A stretch of 61,000 nucleotides of DNA, from the NCBI GenBank assembly GCA_012295275.1, contig CM022669.1, positions 18,130,091 through 18,191,090 of the forward strand, given 5' to 3'. Positions 23,563 to 37,020 of this stretch are shown here, piece after piece (within the stretch, counting starts at the first letter, position 1; each line of letters begins with the position of its first letter). A model generated the notes under the pieces. That model was not told the DNA's origin. It ran no database searches and saw only the letters and a list, made by a program, of their open reading frames with translations. Source of the DNA: Chrysomallon squamiferum (Eukaryota; Mollusca; Gastropoda; Neomphalida; Peltospiridae). The position numbers and the translations under genes were made by a program.

Positions 23563-26500
23563 ATGGCTGCTGGGCAAAACTGGGCAGAAGTGCCTAGTGT
23601 ATTAATCGTTGAAATTCTGTCTTATCTTTCGTTAAAAGATCGAATCAAAGCTTCTTCTGTATGTAAGAGATGGAGATCATGCCTTTTTCATCCATCATTA
23701 TGGAAACGCATTGTTTTTAAGTTGGACAATCAAGATCGGGAAGGCGCAAAGTTCCTTGCTGAGAAATGTGGACGTTTCATTTCTCATGCAGTTGTCAAAT
23801 TCAATTCTCATAATATATCTGAAGTGAGAGAATGTGGAAGATTGCTGGAGATTTTCTCAAAGAACAAGAATTTACAGTATTTTTCTCTCCAGCCTCTGAG
23901 TTGTCATCTTGAATGTTCAGAGGCAGACTCTGTTCATGTAACTGACAAGTAAGCATATTTTGTTTTTGTTTTGGTCGTGACGTCAGCAGGTCGGCCCGAC
24001 CTTGGCACAGTAGCTGCGCAGTTTTGATCTTTTATATTTTTATACGATATTTTATGTTTTAATCTGACTCAATACATTAGAACCTAGGATTTTAAAACTA
24101 AGCAAATTATAAATGACAACACACACTCACACACACACACATGCGCAAACATACATACATACGTATATATACAGTAATTTATAATATGTATATATATATA
24201 GAGAGAGAGAGATTCTTATTTTTGTTACTTTAGAAAATGAAAATAAAAACAAATACAGTCATGATCATTTAGTGTAAACTTGGATATTAAACACTCCACA
24301 ATCCACAAAAATTAGATAAATTAATTCAAGCAATACTTAGATAAACTGCACGACTGCACTCATTTACTTTTTATTTGTAAATCTAGCTTTCATATCTTGT
24401 ATCTATTTCATGTAAATGAATAGAAAAGTGGTAAGTTATTGTGTAGCTTATATTTAGTTTCTTTTGATATAACTTACAAGAGTAAAATAATTAATAATTA
24501 TAATTTGAAAGAAATATAGTAGAATTTTTTCTTCTCGGTGAAGTGGTGTTATTTGCTGTTTCAGGTATCTTGATTTAATAGAAGTTCTGATCAAGCAAAG
24601 TCGACAGCTGAAGCACTTTTCGTTGGGGTGTGTAGAAGATTTGCTGGTACACAGCAGTACCCTGGTTCAGGCCTTGCAGCAGAATCATTCCCGATGGCTG
24701 CAGTCACTGCACCTGGCCAGCGTCAAAGAAAACTCGAATGCTACGGCATCATCGAGCTGTCGCCGTCATACTTCCGTTCGTTTGAAGCACTGCAACATCT
24801 CAGCCTCGACTATGACTACCTTTCCAATGAGCTGCTCGACAGTTTCGTAAGCCCAACAAAAGCCAAGTTGAAGACCCTCATCATCCACGTGCATGGCATC
24901 GAACAGGAGCACGAAGTCATCACCAACGACACATGGCGACGACTGAGAAACCACAGCATATCGTTGCAGGTGACCCTGAACTTCGTCCACTCGTATGACG
25001 GCATTTCGGCCCTTCTCGACATCCTTCAGCCCAGCATGCCGTTGGCCCACTTTCGACAGTTTTTCTGTTCCCAGGTGAACCTGGCAGCCATTACGTTCAT
25101 GTGGACCCACTTCTGTGACAGTCTTCGCAGTGTTCACATAGTGGATGGCTTGGTTGACAACATCCCCTCCATGTATGCTGACGTTAGTCACGAACCAGAT
25201 CAGTTTGTCATGATGGCCTGGAGATGTTCCAGATTAGAGCATTTCACAATTATTGGTATAAAGTTTTAAAAAATTCACATGTTCTTCACATTTTTTTGTA
25301 TTATTATATACTTTTTTGAAGTATTTTGTTAAAATATTTGATGAATGTTTAGTATATATTGTTATTAGTCATTTTGTTTTTTGGAATTTATTATTTATTT
25401 TTTATTTTGTTCTCAAAACATGTTCTATAATTAAAATGTATATTTGTATTAATGAATTATATATAAATATTTTCTTGTAATTATTGCTAAAAAAGTGTTT
25501 TCTTTTTCAAATTAGTTTATTATTTATTTATTTAAAATTTTTATGGAAATAAGGTTTTGAATTTTGATATAATGCTTTTCTTTAATATACTGTTTGCATG
25601 TACTTTACATTAAAGAATAGAAATATTTTGACTCTTTTTTTTATTAAGTTTACATGAAATTTAATTTTTTGTACCTAAGACTAAGAGGATTATTATTTTG
25701 AAAATTTGAAAATTAAATTTATTATATTATAAAATTGTAGAAAAACTGTTCTGATAATTAGATTATTATTATTTAAAAGGCTTGTAAACTTGTTGAATTT
25801 TCATCGGTGTCAAATTGTTTAACATCAATTTCAGGCTATGAAGTTGCTGAGGAAAATATTGTTGCTGTAGCTCGTCTCCGTGGTGACACTTTGAAAACAT
25901 TGGACATTCCACGATGCTGCATCTCCACAGTGGAGGAAAATGCCAACAGTGTCTGGGTTTCACTGGGTTCCATCAGCAGTGACTTTCAGAACATGGTAAG
26001 ATAGACCAACCCCATCCCCGAAATTATTTTACGTACGAAAACTTGTTAAACCAGACATGTATGCAGTTTAAAGCAGAGCAATATAAACAGCACAATTCCT
26101 GAAATTACCATATTTTTATTCAGAGTTTACCTAAGTTTTAATTTTATTGTCCTTGCAGTTATCTACTGAAATGTTTTAGATTTGAATTACATTTATTTAT
26201 CCTTTTTATTTTTATTTTTATTTTTTTTTGTAATTTGCTAAAACTGTTTTTCACTGGCAAATATTTTTGAATTGCAGTAGGCCTTGAATTTTTATGGCCA
26301 GTCAGAATTATTCTCCAGATATTTCAATTTTTTTTATTGTTGAACCTAGGTTCCTTTTCTGTCTCTGTCTGTCTGTCTCTCTCTGTCTCTGTCTGTCTGC
26401 CTCTGTCTGTCTGTTTCTGTCTCTCTGTCTGTCTCTGTCTCTCTCTCTTTTTCTGTGATTCTTTCTCACTATTATAAATCAGAAAACTTAAGATGCCTGT

Positions 26501-26646
26501 CCAATGTTCAGGTATCTCAGAGTCTGAAGAGAGAATGGAGGCCACTAGAGGACTACGAAGTACCACGTGCTGTCTTTGACGACCATGCCGATGCAGAAGA
26601 AACTTACATGACAACCCTCCTTGCAGATCAAGTGTGTGCTTTCTGA
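23563..26646 (+). CDS. FBXO33: F-box only protein 33-like, 4 exons, with an apparent 1-bp frameshift
   Basis: Substrate adaptor of an SCF (Skp1-Cul1-F-box) ubiquitin ligase. Exons: 23563-23948, 24565-25255, 25835-25995, 26512-26646 (stop TGA at 26644). The F-box is at residues 8-50 (VPSVLIVEILSYLSLKDR, then CKRWRSCLFHPSLW). Blocks matching vertebrate FBXO33 as I recall it: SRQLKHFSLG, LLDILQPSMPLAHF, VMMAWRCSRLEHF, ENIVAVARLRGDTLKTLDI, and a short acidic C-terminus. The predicted protein is about 457 aa once the reading frame is continuous. Exon 2 starts in frame 2 (to about 24744) and continues in frame 1 (ELSPSYFRSFEALQHLSLDY...). All other junction phases fit only if one base is missing here. 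The start ATG follows an M-box and is the first ATG before the F-box. Exon 2 is CpG-rich, unlike the other exons. Confidence 0.9.
26351..26453. repeat. (CTGT)/(CT) polypyrimidine microsatellite
   Basis: Imperfect CTGTCTCT repeats about 60 bp upstream of the last FBXO33 acceptor, forming an unusually long pyrimidine tract before a terminal exon. Confidence 0.9.
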
Positions 26647-29600
26647 TCTGAAGTCTGTTATATAAAATTAATTTTAAACCTGAAGGAAGATCTGAAATAC
26701 ACCTAAAGAAACCCAGGTGTATTTTTATTTTTATTATAATTTTATTATTTTGCAAGTATCAAAGAAAGGAATAATTGAAGTTCTGTTATAAGCGCACATA
26801 AAGATGTAATCTGCAATTTTAATGAATTTCAAGAAAATGTTGTTAAAAAAAAAAATAATAATGAACAACAATTAGTGTGTATGGATAAACAACCTGTCAA
26901 GTGAAGAACTACAGATTGTTAATTTTATTTTTTGAAAATCCATTTGTGGATTTTATCAGGCTGTAAAAGAAAAAAAAGAATTCCATATAGTTTGATGCAG
27001 CCATTTGTATATTTGTACATGTAGTTAGATCATGTTTTTTTTTTTCAGTTATATTTTGGGTTGGGTTTATTTTTGTGTTTGTGTGCTTTTTATTTTGTGT
27101 TTAAAAAAACTTAATTAATTGTGTTTTTTTTTTTTTTTTCTTTTTGTTCAATTTTTGACCTATTTTTATTTTTGTATTGTTCAGTAGTTTTAAAAATTGT
27201 AAATTATTTGAGGAAAGTTGGATGTTATGAAGCAGGATAAAAATCAGGAAAACTCAGGGAATGTAGATGTTATAAAAGTATTACAGACATATTTGTCCAA
27301 CAAAATACTAAAACCATGGAATATTTGGTTTATGGATTATGATATGTTTTATTAAACAAATATAATGCAAATAGAAAAATATATGTTTAAAAAAAAAAAG
27401 ACCAAAATATTATAAATATTTGTATATTTTATAAAATAATACTATAATGCAAACCAAAAATGTTTAAAAAAATATGTCGTTACTAATGATCATACTTTAT
27501 AGATTTCTAAGAATGCTTACTCACATACTGAATTATGGCTTGAAAAATTTCATTGAAATTTAACATTTTATTTAACAGATATTATTTTTAATGAGCTTAT
27601 GTAATTTGGCTAGTTTATATTTGAGTATTTCAGAAAAATATTTGGATTAGTTAATCCATTAGTATTTATAAACTTACAATATGCAAAATATCAATAAGTT
27701 ATTATTAATTCTTGTAATAGGTTTTGAAACATTTAATAATTCTCAAAATAAGATAAAATCATTTTCAAATGTGCATCATAAATTAATTTTAGTTTATATT
27801 TCATTATCAAATATTGTAACAGGTGTTATTGTTAGTTTTATATTGTTCTTGTACATCCTGATCTGACATTTTAAGCTTTCCTTCTTTTTATTTAAAAAAA
27901 CAAAAACAAACAATGCAGGTTAAATAAAAAATAAAAATATATACATAAGACATTCCAGAGATCTCTTTTGTTAAGAGGATACAGCCAGTAAAAATCAGTA
28001 TTGCATTTAATGTCAGATTGTATTGTCAGTTATTATCGGTTTACAGATGAGTGCCATTATTTTTTGTCATTTTCAATTTCCACCCTTGACAGTTGCAGCA
28101 CTATCAAGTTAATGAAAAAGCAAAGCTATTTTTGTTTTTCCATGAATTTTGTTTCATTTACTAGAACATATTTATGAATGCAGAAATAACAGCATTTTTT
28201 ATTCAGAGTTGTATATTTATTTATATGTGATAAGAACTCCACGACAACTTTTTCAAAACAGTTGTTTCTTTATCAATCAAAGGCAGTTTCAAATGTGATA
28301 TGGATTTGAAAATGAAAAAGGACAATTTCACTTTATATATTTCACCAGAAAGTGTTATTTCAAAGTCTTTCATTTACAGTTGTTTTCACCATCAGGATAA
28401 TAATGAACATTGGTGCATTGTGTGTGTTTTACAAACCTAGAGAGATATTGTTATGAGATGAATTCAGTGAAAATTTCATTGGAAAAAATTATTACAAACA
28501 TACTGATGTTTTGTCATCACCAGCCTGTGTTTATGATCTCATTTTTCAACTGTGATGATGCACTGCTTGAGGATAAATCTGGCTTGCCATACACAGACCA
28601 AAAAAACAGAGTAAGAAAATAAATTAAAGAAAAAAAAAACACAGAAAAAAAAACAACCATTGAAGTGCAGTTTACACTTTGTATGTGTTTTCCAACTAGT
28701 CAAAGAAAAACTGAAACAATATAAAAACAAAAAGTGGCAATATCAACAGCAATAACAACATAATCGATCATACAAGCAAAAAGAAATGAAACATTGAACA
28801 GCAGGCAAATAGGAACTGATTGTAGAGTTAAATTATCGTGGATTGTGAGATGCAGTAGGTGCTTTCTAAACACAGTGCTATTAAATATAAATTGTTAATA
28901 TTCATGGCTGAAAAAGATTTTAAAAACTTGCCTGTGTAGCCAAAATGAGAAGACTGCCATGAAACAAATGTTCAACCACACAGTTTAAAATTCAGTGCTC
29001 AAATGTTTCTAGTCACATCACAACAATTTTGTGGTCTTATTAATTCTATTGTCTTAACTGATTTCGTGGAAATTTAAATATTATTCTATAAATAAATGAA
29101 ACAAACACAGAGCAAAACAAATTATGAAATATCCTGTAAGAGTTTATTTCGTAATATTGTGAAGAAAAAGAAAAGAAAACTTAAAAAAAGGCTTGTTAAA
29201 TTTCTCAGAATTGTTGATTTGTTTGTACAGATCAGTGAGTAAGAATGGTAGGAACAACACTCGTAACATCGTTATCAACAACAACAACAACAGCAACAAC
29301 ACAACATTCCAGTGGATAACGAAACATGTTTATGTATTCACAATGTACAGAAAAGCGAAGAAAAAACAAAACTGACTGTTGTACATTTCCTCTGAGGTGT
29401 TTATTTACTTCTGTTGTTTTGTTAATATCTGGTCAAGATTCAGTTTAAATACTCAGGGAAGACTGTTTTTTCATTATTATTTTTTAAAATATAATTGATA
29501 AAGAAATTTAAAAAACAACAACAACAACTAGAAATATTTGTATCATGTTAGAAAGTGTTATCACACTGGCTTAATGATGTCATGTTTCATCAAAAGGAAA

Positions 29601-32417
29601 TGGACATGTTTTTAAATATTGATATCAGCTATGTCGTTATCGTGCCATTTTTTATTAACAGATTTCATGGAATTAAAAAAAAAACAAAAAAACAATTAAA
29701 ATTAAAAAAAAAAAAGAAAAAAGACCATACCAAGTGATATTAAAAGAACATTTTAGTTCCAGCGAACGACAACAGTAAACTGATGTTAAACAAGAACTAG
29801 AAGAAAAAAAAATCATGTCAGTTTTGGAAATTCAATTTTACATATTTAATGATTTCCAAGCAATGCTGTTTAAAGCATTTTCATGCAGTCATGGATATTT
29901 TATGTATATGATTTATAGACTGTTTATATCACGATACATATATATTTTAAAAAGAAACAAACAAATAACTTGCTGATCTGTGATAACTTGAAGACCAAAC
30001 TGAGGTTGTTGATGCTGCATCAAGAAATGAGAAGTTTGTTTTGTTCTAACTTTTATGTTTATATTTCATTAATCTCTGTGGTACCATCAAGCGTGTGATA
30101 TTCTGATTAATCAGCCTGCTTGTTTTGTTCTGAGATGTATATATATATTATGCAATTCTGTTGAGTTTAGAATGGGAAAAAACAAATAACACTATGTTTG
30201 AAATTAGCTCGAGGAAGTAAATGCATGTGATAAATGTTTTTAAAATGTTTTACCAGACACTAAGATCATTGGTTAAAGTTTGCTATGAAGTGCTGTGAAC
30301 TTTGTCGAAATTAAAATATTATATTTAAACTTAATATAAAAAAAACAAACAAACAAATATAAAATAAAATATTTTTTTTTATTTATTTTTTTTTCTGCAA
30401 GAAAAAATCTGTTGCTCTTTGTTACTTAAGTTCATTTATTACGGTGTATAACAGAAAGTTTGTTGCGCATGTATTCTTTGTAGTTTGTTATTCAGTAGCC
30501 TTAATGAAAATTGAAAAGTGTTGCAAAACGATCTAGTGAAATTTAATGTGTTTACTGCAGTTGCTGTGAAGGAAAAAAAAAACAGGTTTTTCTTTCAAAA
30601 TCAAATTTTATTATTATTTTTAATATATTTTATATATAAATTTTTCTTAATTTTTAATTTTTTTTTAAATTTTTTTATAAATAATGCAAGCTATTGTACC
30701 CAAGATTTCTGAAAAATTAAACAAATGAATTATTTTTTTTAAAACATTTTAATTAAATCACATAAATTTACTTTGAAGGTTTTTTATGAGAATGGATAGT
30801 AATTATGTATTATAATATACAACGCTGGGCATTTTGATCACTGATGAGAGACCTATTTCGTTACTGTATTTTGTTGAGAAAAATTAGCATGATGGGGAAT
30901 GGTGTTTAAGTTACCATCAGATGTGGGATTATTCAGGTAACATTAATTTTTATCAATTAATTATTATTTATTTATTTATTACTATTAATATGTTTTTTAA
31001 ATTATATATATCTTTTTTGACTTCTCCTGATTTTAAAAATTAAAATCTAGTCATCAAAATTACGCAGATATAAAATAATGAAATTGGATATAGATTTTTA
31101 TATATATATATATATATAAATTTCAGTCAGTCTGTCAGTCAGAATGATTACCTAATTGTCATTTTTTTTTAAAATGCAAAAAACCCCAACAACATAAAGA
31201 TAACCCCACCAAAAAGAAAACAAAACTAAACAAAACAAGTTCATTATTTTGAAAATAATTGCAGTTAGCTTTAATATTCATAATTATAATTGAAATTATC
31301 TTATGGCACCCTTTTTTGGTTAATGTTAAAATTAACATCATATTCTGAACCTCAGAAAGATGCTTAATTGTTAAGAAGTACTGAAGTTTAACATCAAGTT
31401 AAATTTTACTTAAACAGTCCAGAAACAAAAATATCTGATGATGATCCATTAAAAAAAATTAATTTTTATAAAGAAACAAAAACAATTAGTTAACTTGTGC
31501 TTCAGACTACTTGTCAGTATCATTCTGTTAGAAGAACAGATTTTTTTAATCCGTTTATCAAGCTACTCCTCACAGGTTTTAACTTAAAAGTAATAAAATA
31601 CCGATTTATGTTTTATTTAAGTGATTATTTATTATAACTGATTGAAATATAGAATTTGTACATTGAAATAAAAATAACAGTGGTTTGCGAAAATAGGTTA
31701 TTTATTTTTATTCATTTATTTATTTAATTTTTATTATTTTTATTTTCATTTTGAAACAACTCTTACAACTTATAGCGTACTGGTTTGTAACTATGGAGAT
31801 TTTCAAGTTCTTTAACACAAAAAACTAAAATCAGTTATTAATAAAACAGCCGTAGTTTTCAAGCTATATGTATTTAATACAAGATTAAAATAAAAACAGT
31901 GGTTTTGTAACTATTGTATGTACTTCTTAAACAATATAAAATAAAATTTTAAATGTTAACAGAAGAATTTTCCAAAATATACATCTTTTTTTGTCACAGA
32001 AATGTAAATAATAGTTTTTGTTTGTAATACTTAAAAATTACCTCCATTGTTGTTGCTTACTGAAGGCTGTGCATTGTTATTGTGAAATGTTTTATGTTTT
32101 GAAAATATAGTTTTAGAACATCTGTAGACAAAGAAATGTATGTTGATGTTTTCTCTCTTGTTGAAAAATATGATACTGAAAACATTCTCTATGAATTATT
32201 TTCTTACTTAATTATATCTATCATTTATTTAGTTATGTTAATTTCTTAATTTTGGTTAACTTGCCCTTTTATTGAAGAAATCAAATTTAATTTTTTTGAA
32301 GGAAAGAAAACCAATTTTTATTTGTTATTAGTTATTCAGTGTCTTTGAAAATGGTTTAAATATATATATATATCGATATTTTTTTTTCTTCATATTTTCA
32401 TATTTGTTTTTAGTACT

Positions 32418-32465
32418 TATTATTATTATTGTTATTATTATTATTATTATTATTATGATGATTGA

Positions 32466-32495
<30 letters not shown>
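32418..32495. repeat. (TTA)n microsatellite
   Basis: TTA units with a GATGATTG interruption near the middle. Confidence 0.93.
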
Positions 32496-32496
<1 letters not shown>

Positions 32497-33850
32497 AGAC
32501 TGTGGATGGACTGTCTGTTAGGAAACAAATAGAAAAAATAAAACAGTCCCACATTTGTATTCTGTGATAAGCTAACTCAGTTTTTCTTGTACCATAAAGC
32601 TTAAAATTCAGTTATTATATTTAACATTCTTGCCATACCAAAACCCCCCCCCAAAACTTCAACCCCCTCCTCCCACAAACAATAACAAACAAAAATAAAC
32701 ACTTAATATTCTAAAAACAGTCACATTGGTATCTATTCATTTTTTTTAAATGTTGGATAGGTATAAATATATTGTTTTTAACAATGTTTCCATTACAGAA
32801 TTCTTCAAATACGCATTTTATGTGCATTGTTTTTGACTTTGTTACAATAGTCTGCCCAATATAGAAATCTGTCCCATCTTAATAATATAATTTTTATGAT
32901 AATATAAAAATTTCATAACAGTATGGCACATTCAGTGTAGAAAGATATTTTCAAGTTAGTCATGTCAATGGTACCAATACTGAATTTAATATATAGTTAG
33001 TGGTGTTGTTTTTTTTGTTTTTTTTATCTTCTGAAAAGAAGAAGAGAAAAGAATTTTGTTTGGGTTCTCCTTTATTTCCATTTTTTATGTCAAATTTAAC
33101 AGTTTTTGGATTTGTTTCTTGTAGAGCCTTTGTAATTAATAATCTCATTAATTGTATGGAGTTATTAATGAATTCCAGTTTAATTAATAACCATGATAAT
33201 TACTTTATAATGTTTTAGAAATTATTTTAATAGAGGTTTTTTTTAAAAGATAATACCAGAAAGTTTAATTTTTTTTAAATATATTTAGATTGGTATTAGA
33301 TTTTTATCACTAGTTTTTTTTTTTTCCTCAAAGTTGACACTTTTATAAGATTTTCATAAAATATTTACAATTTTTTAGCCTTAATATAATTGATAGAAGA
33401 AGCTCATTGGCATACCCATGACCTAATATGAATTTTATTATTAAAACATTTTTTTCGAAATTATATTTAAGGAAAACTATCTTTTTATTGACAAAACTGT
33501 GAAATTTTTATATATATGTACTTGAAAAAAATTTGAAATCCTAAATGTATTGGGTACTTAATTTACTTTTCAAATGACTTTTCAGTTGTAATGATTTTTG
33601 GATATTTTTGTTTTCCACTATTAAAATTTGACTTTCATATATGCACATTTATATCAGTTTCATAGTTTGTGAATTACAAATGAATACCAAATTTAAACAC
33701 ATTTTTGAGAATAGTTTACCTTAATTTGAATATTCAAAAAAAAATAATTCTTATTTAAAAAACAGTTCTGTTTGACCAGGAAAAAATCTTTAAAAATATA
33801 TTTGTTTTTTATTTTGTATACATTTTAAAACTTGGGAATATATACAAAAT

Positions 33851-33851
<1 letters not shown>

Positions 33852-33883
<32 letters not shown>
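33852..33883. repeat. Homopolymer T tract, ~32 nt
   Basis: A pure T run followed by an A run about 30 bases further on. No target-site duplication or element body is visible. Confidence 0.95.
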
Positions 33884-33886
<3 letters not shown>

Positions 33887-34455
33887 AATACAGGATTTCT
33901 TTTTATTTCAAAAAAAAAAAAAAAATGGAATTTTTAATTTTGTTTTCTAACTTGGAGCAAAGTTGTAAATAAACCTGCACAAACTGAGTCCTGAATAATC
34001 TGTTTCTTTTCTTCTTTTTGATGAGTTGTCTCTCTTACTTAAAATATAAATTTTCTTACTTATAGGGAAGATGGACAAAAATATAGTTAACATTATCAAA
34101 AATAATTACTCGTTATGTCTTTAAGGGCATTATTTTAAATTTATTTTCTTTTAATTATTATTATTATTATTATTATTATTATGTTTATAAATCTTGACCA
34201 TTTTCTAATGCATCATAACTGATTTTTTTCTTCTTGTTTTGTATTTTATTTTATTTTTTTTGTATTTTACATTTTCTTCTTGATATTTTGATTTAGACTT
34301 AAAAATAGTGATACTTGTCACATGTATGTGTGTTTATATAAATAGCATATATATATATATATATATAGTGTAGTTTAATGATTGCTTTTTGTTCACTCTA
34401 TACATTTTTAATTCGGTTGTTAATTTGTGTCCTGTCAGCTTGCCCACTGATTAGC

Positions 34456-34456
<1 letters not shown>

Positions 34457-34493
<37 letters not shown>
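34457..34493. repeat. (TTA)n microsatellite
   Basis: A pure TTA run; a shorter one lies at about 34160-34182. Confidence 0.95.
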
Positions 34494-34494
<1 letters not shown>

Positions 34495-36652
34495 GATGTT
34501 TTAATATGATTATTACATTGAAAGTTCAGTGGATTAATAAATTGTTTCTCTTTCATTATAACAACATTGCTAAAAAAAAGCAAAGGTGAAAAATATACAC
34601 AAACAAAAACTATCTAGCAGGATGAAAATTTGTTATATATATATAGTTTACAAATATAGCATTTGGATTTACAGAAATAGATAACACTATATTTTCGACA
34701 AGTGGATAGTTCTTAAGTTTCTAAATAACTCTTAATTTCCATAATTAAATAACTTCAGATATCCACACATAATGTCTCTGGTTTATGGAAAAATAACTTA
34801 ATTAGCTGAACAGAATGGCCAGGACAGGACACAAATTAACATTTAATTTCAATTTTTCCTTGTACAAATTATTGTTTGATATTCACTGTATCTGTTGTCT
34901 TTAATCACGTAAAAAGAGCACTTTTTAAAAAAAAGCGATCTTTGATTCATTTGTTTCATGCCACGGCAGTCAAACCCTTTTACAAAACACAAAACATGAC
35001 CTCTTTCTTGTAGTCTGACATGTTTTTTCAGCATGTCTGAGAAATAAATAAATATTTTTAATTTAAAATGAATGTTCTGGTGGCATGGAATAATTAAATC
35101 TTTGATCACATGGCAAAGTCAGAGTCTCACTGTATATAATATGTATGAATGACACACACACACTATATATAATATATATATATATATAAAATTATATATA
35201 TATGTGTGTAGAAGGTGCTTCAGTACTGTTGTCTTCGATTAAGTGCAAAGATTCGCTCTGTTCTTTATTGGTGAAACAGAAGACACCCCGCACGTGTTCA
35301 CAAAACCCTTGATCTGTGTTTGACTGTGCTATACTGGACAGTTTTACAGCAATAACAAGTAGCCAATTCAAAGAAGAAATGTTGGTTCTTTGTCCGACGG
35401 TGTTCATCGCTGTGTAAAACTAGACACGGCAAGCTGAATCGGTGTCTCTCGTCATTAACAGAATCTGAAGTGTTCAGTTTTAGTTTTCTTGCATAAAAAA
35501 AGAGAAATGAAGAAACTTTATGTAACAATTTGTCCTGTTGTCCTGTCTTTTCACAGACTGAGATATTATGTTTGTATTTAGGTTTTGGATTTTTGGTGGT
35601 GTTTTTGTTTTTCTTATGGAAGAGGTTTTGTAATTAAGAAAAAAAAAAATCTTTGAGTGATATTTAATTATTTTCCAATTGTAAAGGATAATGGACTTAA
35701 ATTTGTGAAGTTTTTGCCTTTTAGAAGTGCTTTTTTTCAGTAATGAGTTGTCCACATGTCTTCAGGTTCTGTTTATTGACAACATCAAGCCATAGATATT
35801 TATTTCAAACACCTTGAATGTATTCCTCTGTTATATATTCCACCTCATTTGAAAGAGCGCCAAGCGACAAAGAACAATTTGTATTAGATCTGTGGTAGCT
35901 AATGTTTGTTGAAAACAAATTATGATGTTATATTTATTCTGATTGCACCATGTATAAGAAGTGCAGTTTACCACCAAGTCTTTCAAAGCATGGACAAAAT
36001 GGTGTCAGCTACATAGAAATAGTTTTAATGTTTTAGTTTGCAAGAACTAGATGAAGTTATTCTACCTCAACGTTACAATGCAGCTACCAAATATCATGAC
36101 TTTTTTTCATATATAAATATAAGAATTTCTTTTAGGAAACAGATTTAGTACTAGGTAGTGATGAAGTTTGGTAGTTACTATATAAAACAGAGAAATACTT
36201 TGAAGATATAGTAAGTTGAAAACTAAACAATATTTTCTTTTAATATTTTTTTTAATTTAAAAAAAAAAAGAAGAAGAAAAATCACTCGAGGTATATAGGT
36301 TTGGCTTAACACAAACCTCAAATGGTGCTGAATTTCAGCTGAAAGTACTCTTTTGCAGAAATTCTTTCTTATTTATATTTTTCTAATTTTATTTATAAAT
36401 TAATATTAAAATGTAAATATTACTTTATAGAATTCCAGCTTGCATTGTTACAATCAATTTTAATCAAAGCTGACACCATTTTTGAAAGTCTGTTCTTTCT
36501 TCAGATGTTTTAACAGAAGGAATTTAAACATGATCTGTGTTGAAAACATTTAAATAAAAAAGAACAGCATCAGTGCATTGAAACAAAAAGCATTTATACC
36601 AGCTCATTGTATATTTGACTCTGTGACCTAAGGATGTGTTTTGAGAGGTAAA

Positions 36653-37020
36653 GAAAATAATGTTAACAACCCATTATATGAGTGTTTGCAAAAGAAAACA
36701 TGACTTGTGTGATGTATGATCAAGTATAAGAACATAATATTGCTATTCATTATATAGTCATTTGCAAAAGAAAATACAACACGATCAAGTATAAGTAAAT
36801 AATTCTATTTGTCATATATTGTTTGCTAAAGAACATGGCTTATGATCGATCAAGTATAAGAAATTATTACCATTCATTTTATATTGTTTGAAAAATAACA
36901 TGACTTACGATCACGTATAAGAAAATGTTACCATTCATTATGTATTGTTTGCAAAAGAAAATATGACATGATCAGATATGTGAAAATATTACCATTCATC
37001 TTACGGTTATTTGACATAAG
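36653..37020. repeat. Degenerate ~63-bp tandem repeat, about 6 copies
   Basis: The anchor GATCAAGTATAAG and variants recur near 36719, 36783, 36848, 36911 and 36971. Each is followed by TTACCATTCATTATATATTG-like sequence and TTTGCAAAAGAAAA...ATGAC. A partial copy precedes at 36653. Confidence 0.85.

Noticed and set aside
24766-25191. 141-codon open frame on the minus strand opposite FBXO33 exon 2
   Set aside because: It is the complement of a GC-rich coding exon whose plus-strand protein matches FBXO33; no splice sites or family resemblance on the minus strand.
35192-35528. Overlapping minus-strand frames of 70-76 codons
   Set aside because: No start context, splice sites or motif; the region is probably non-coding.
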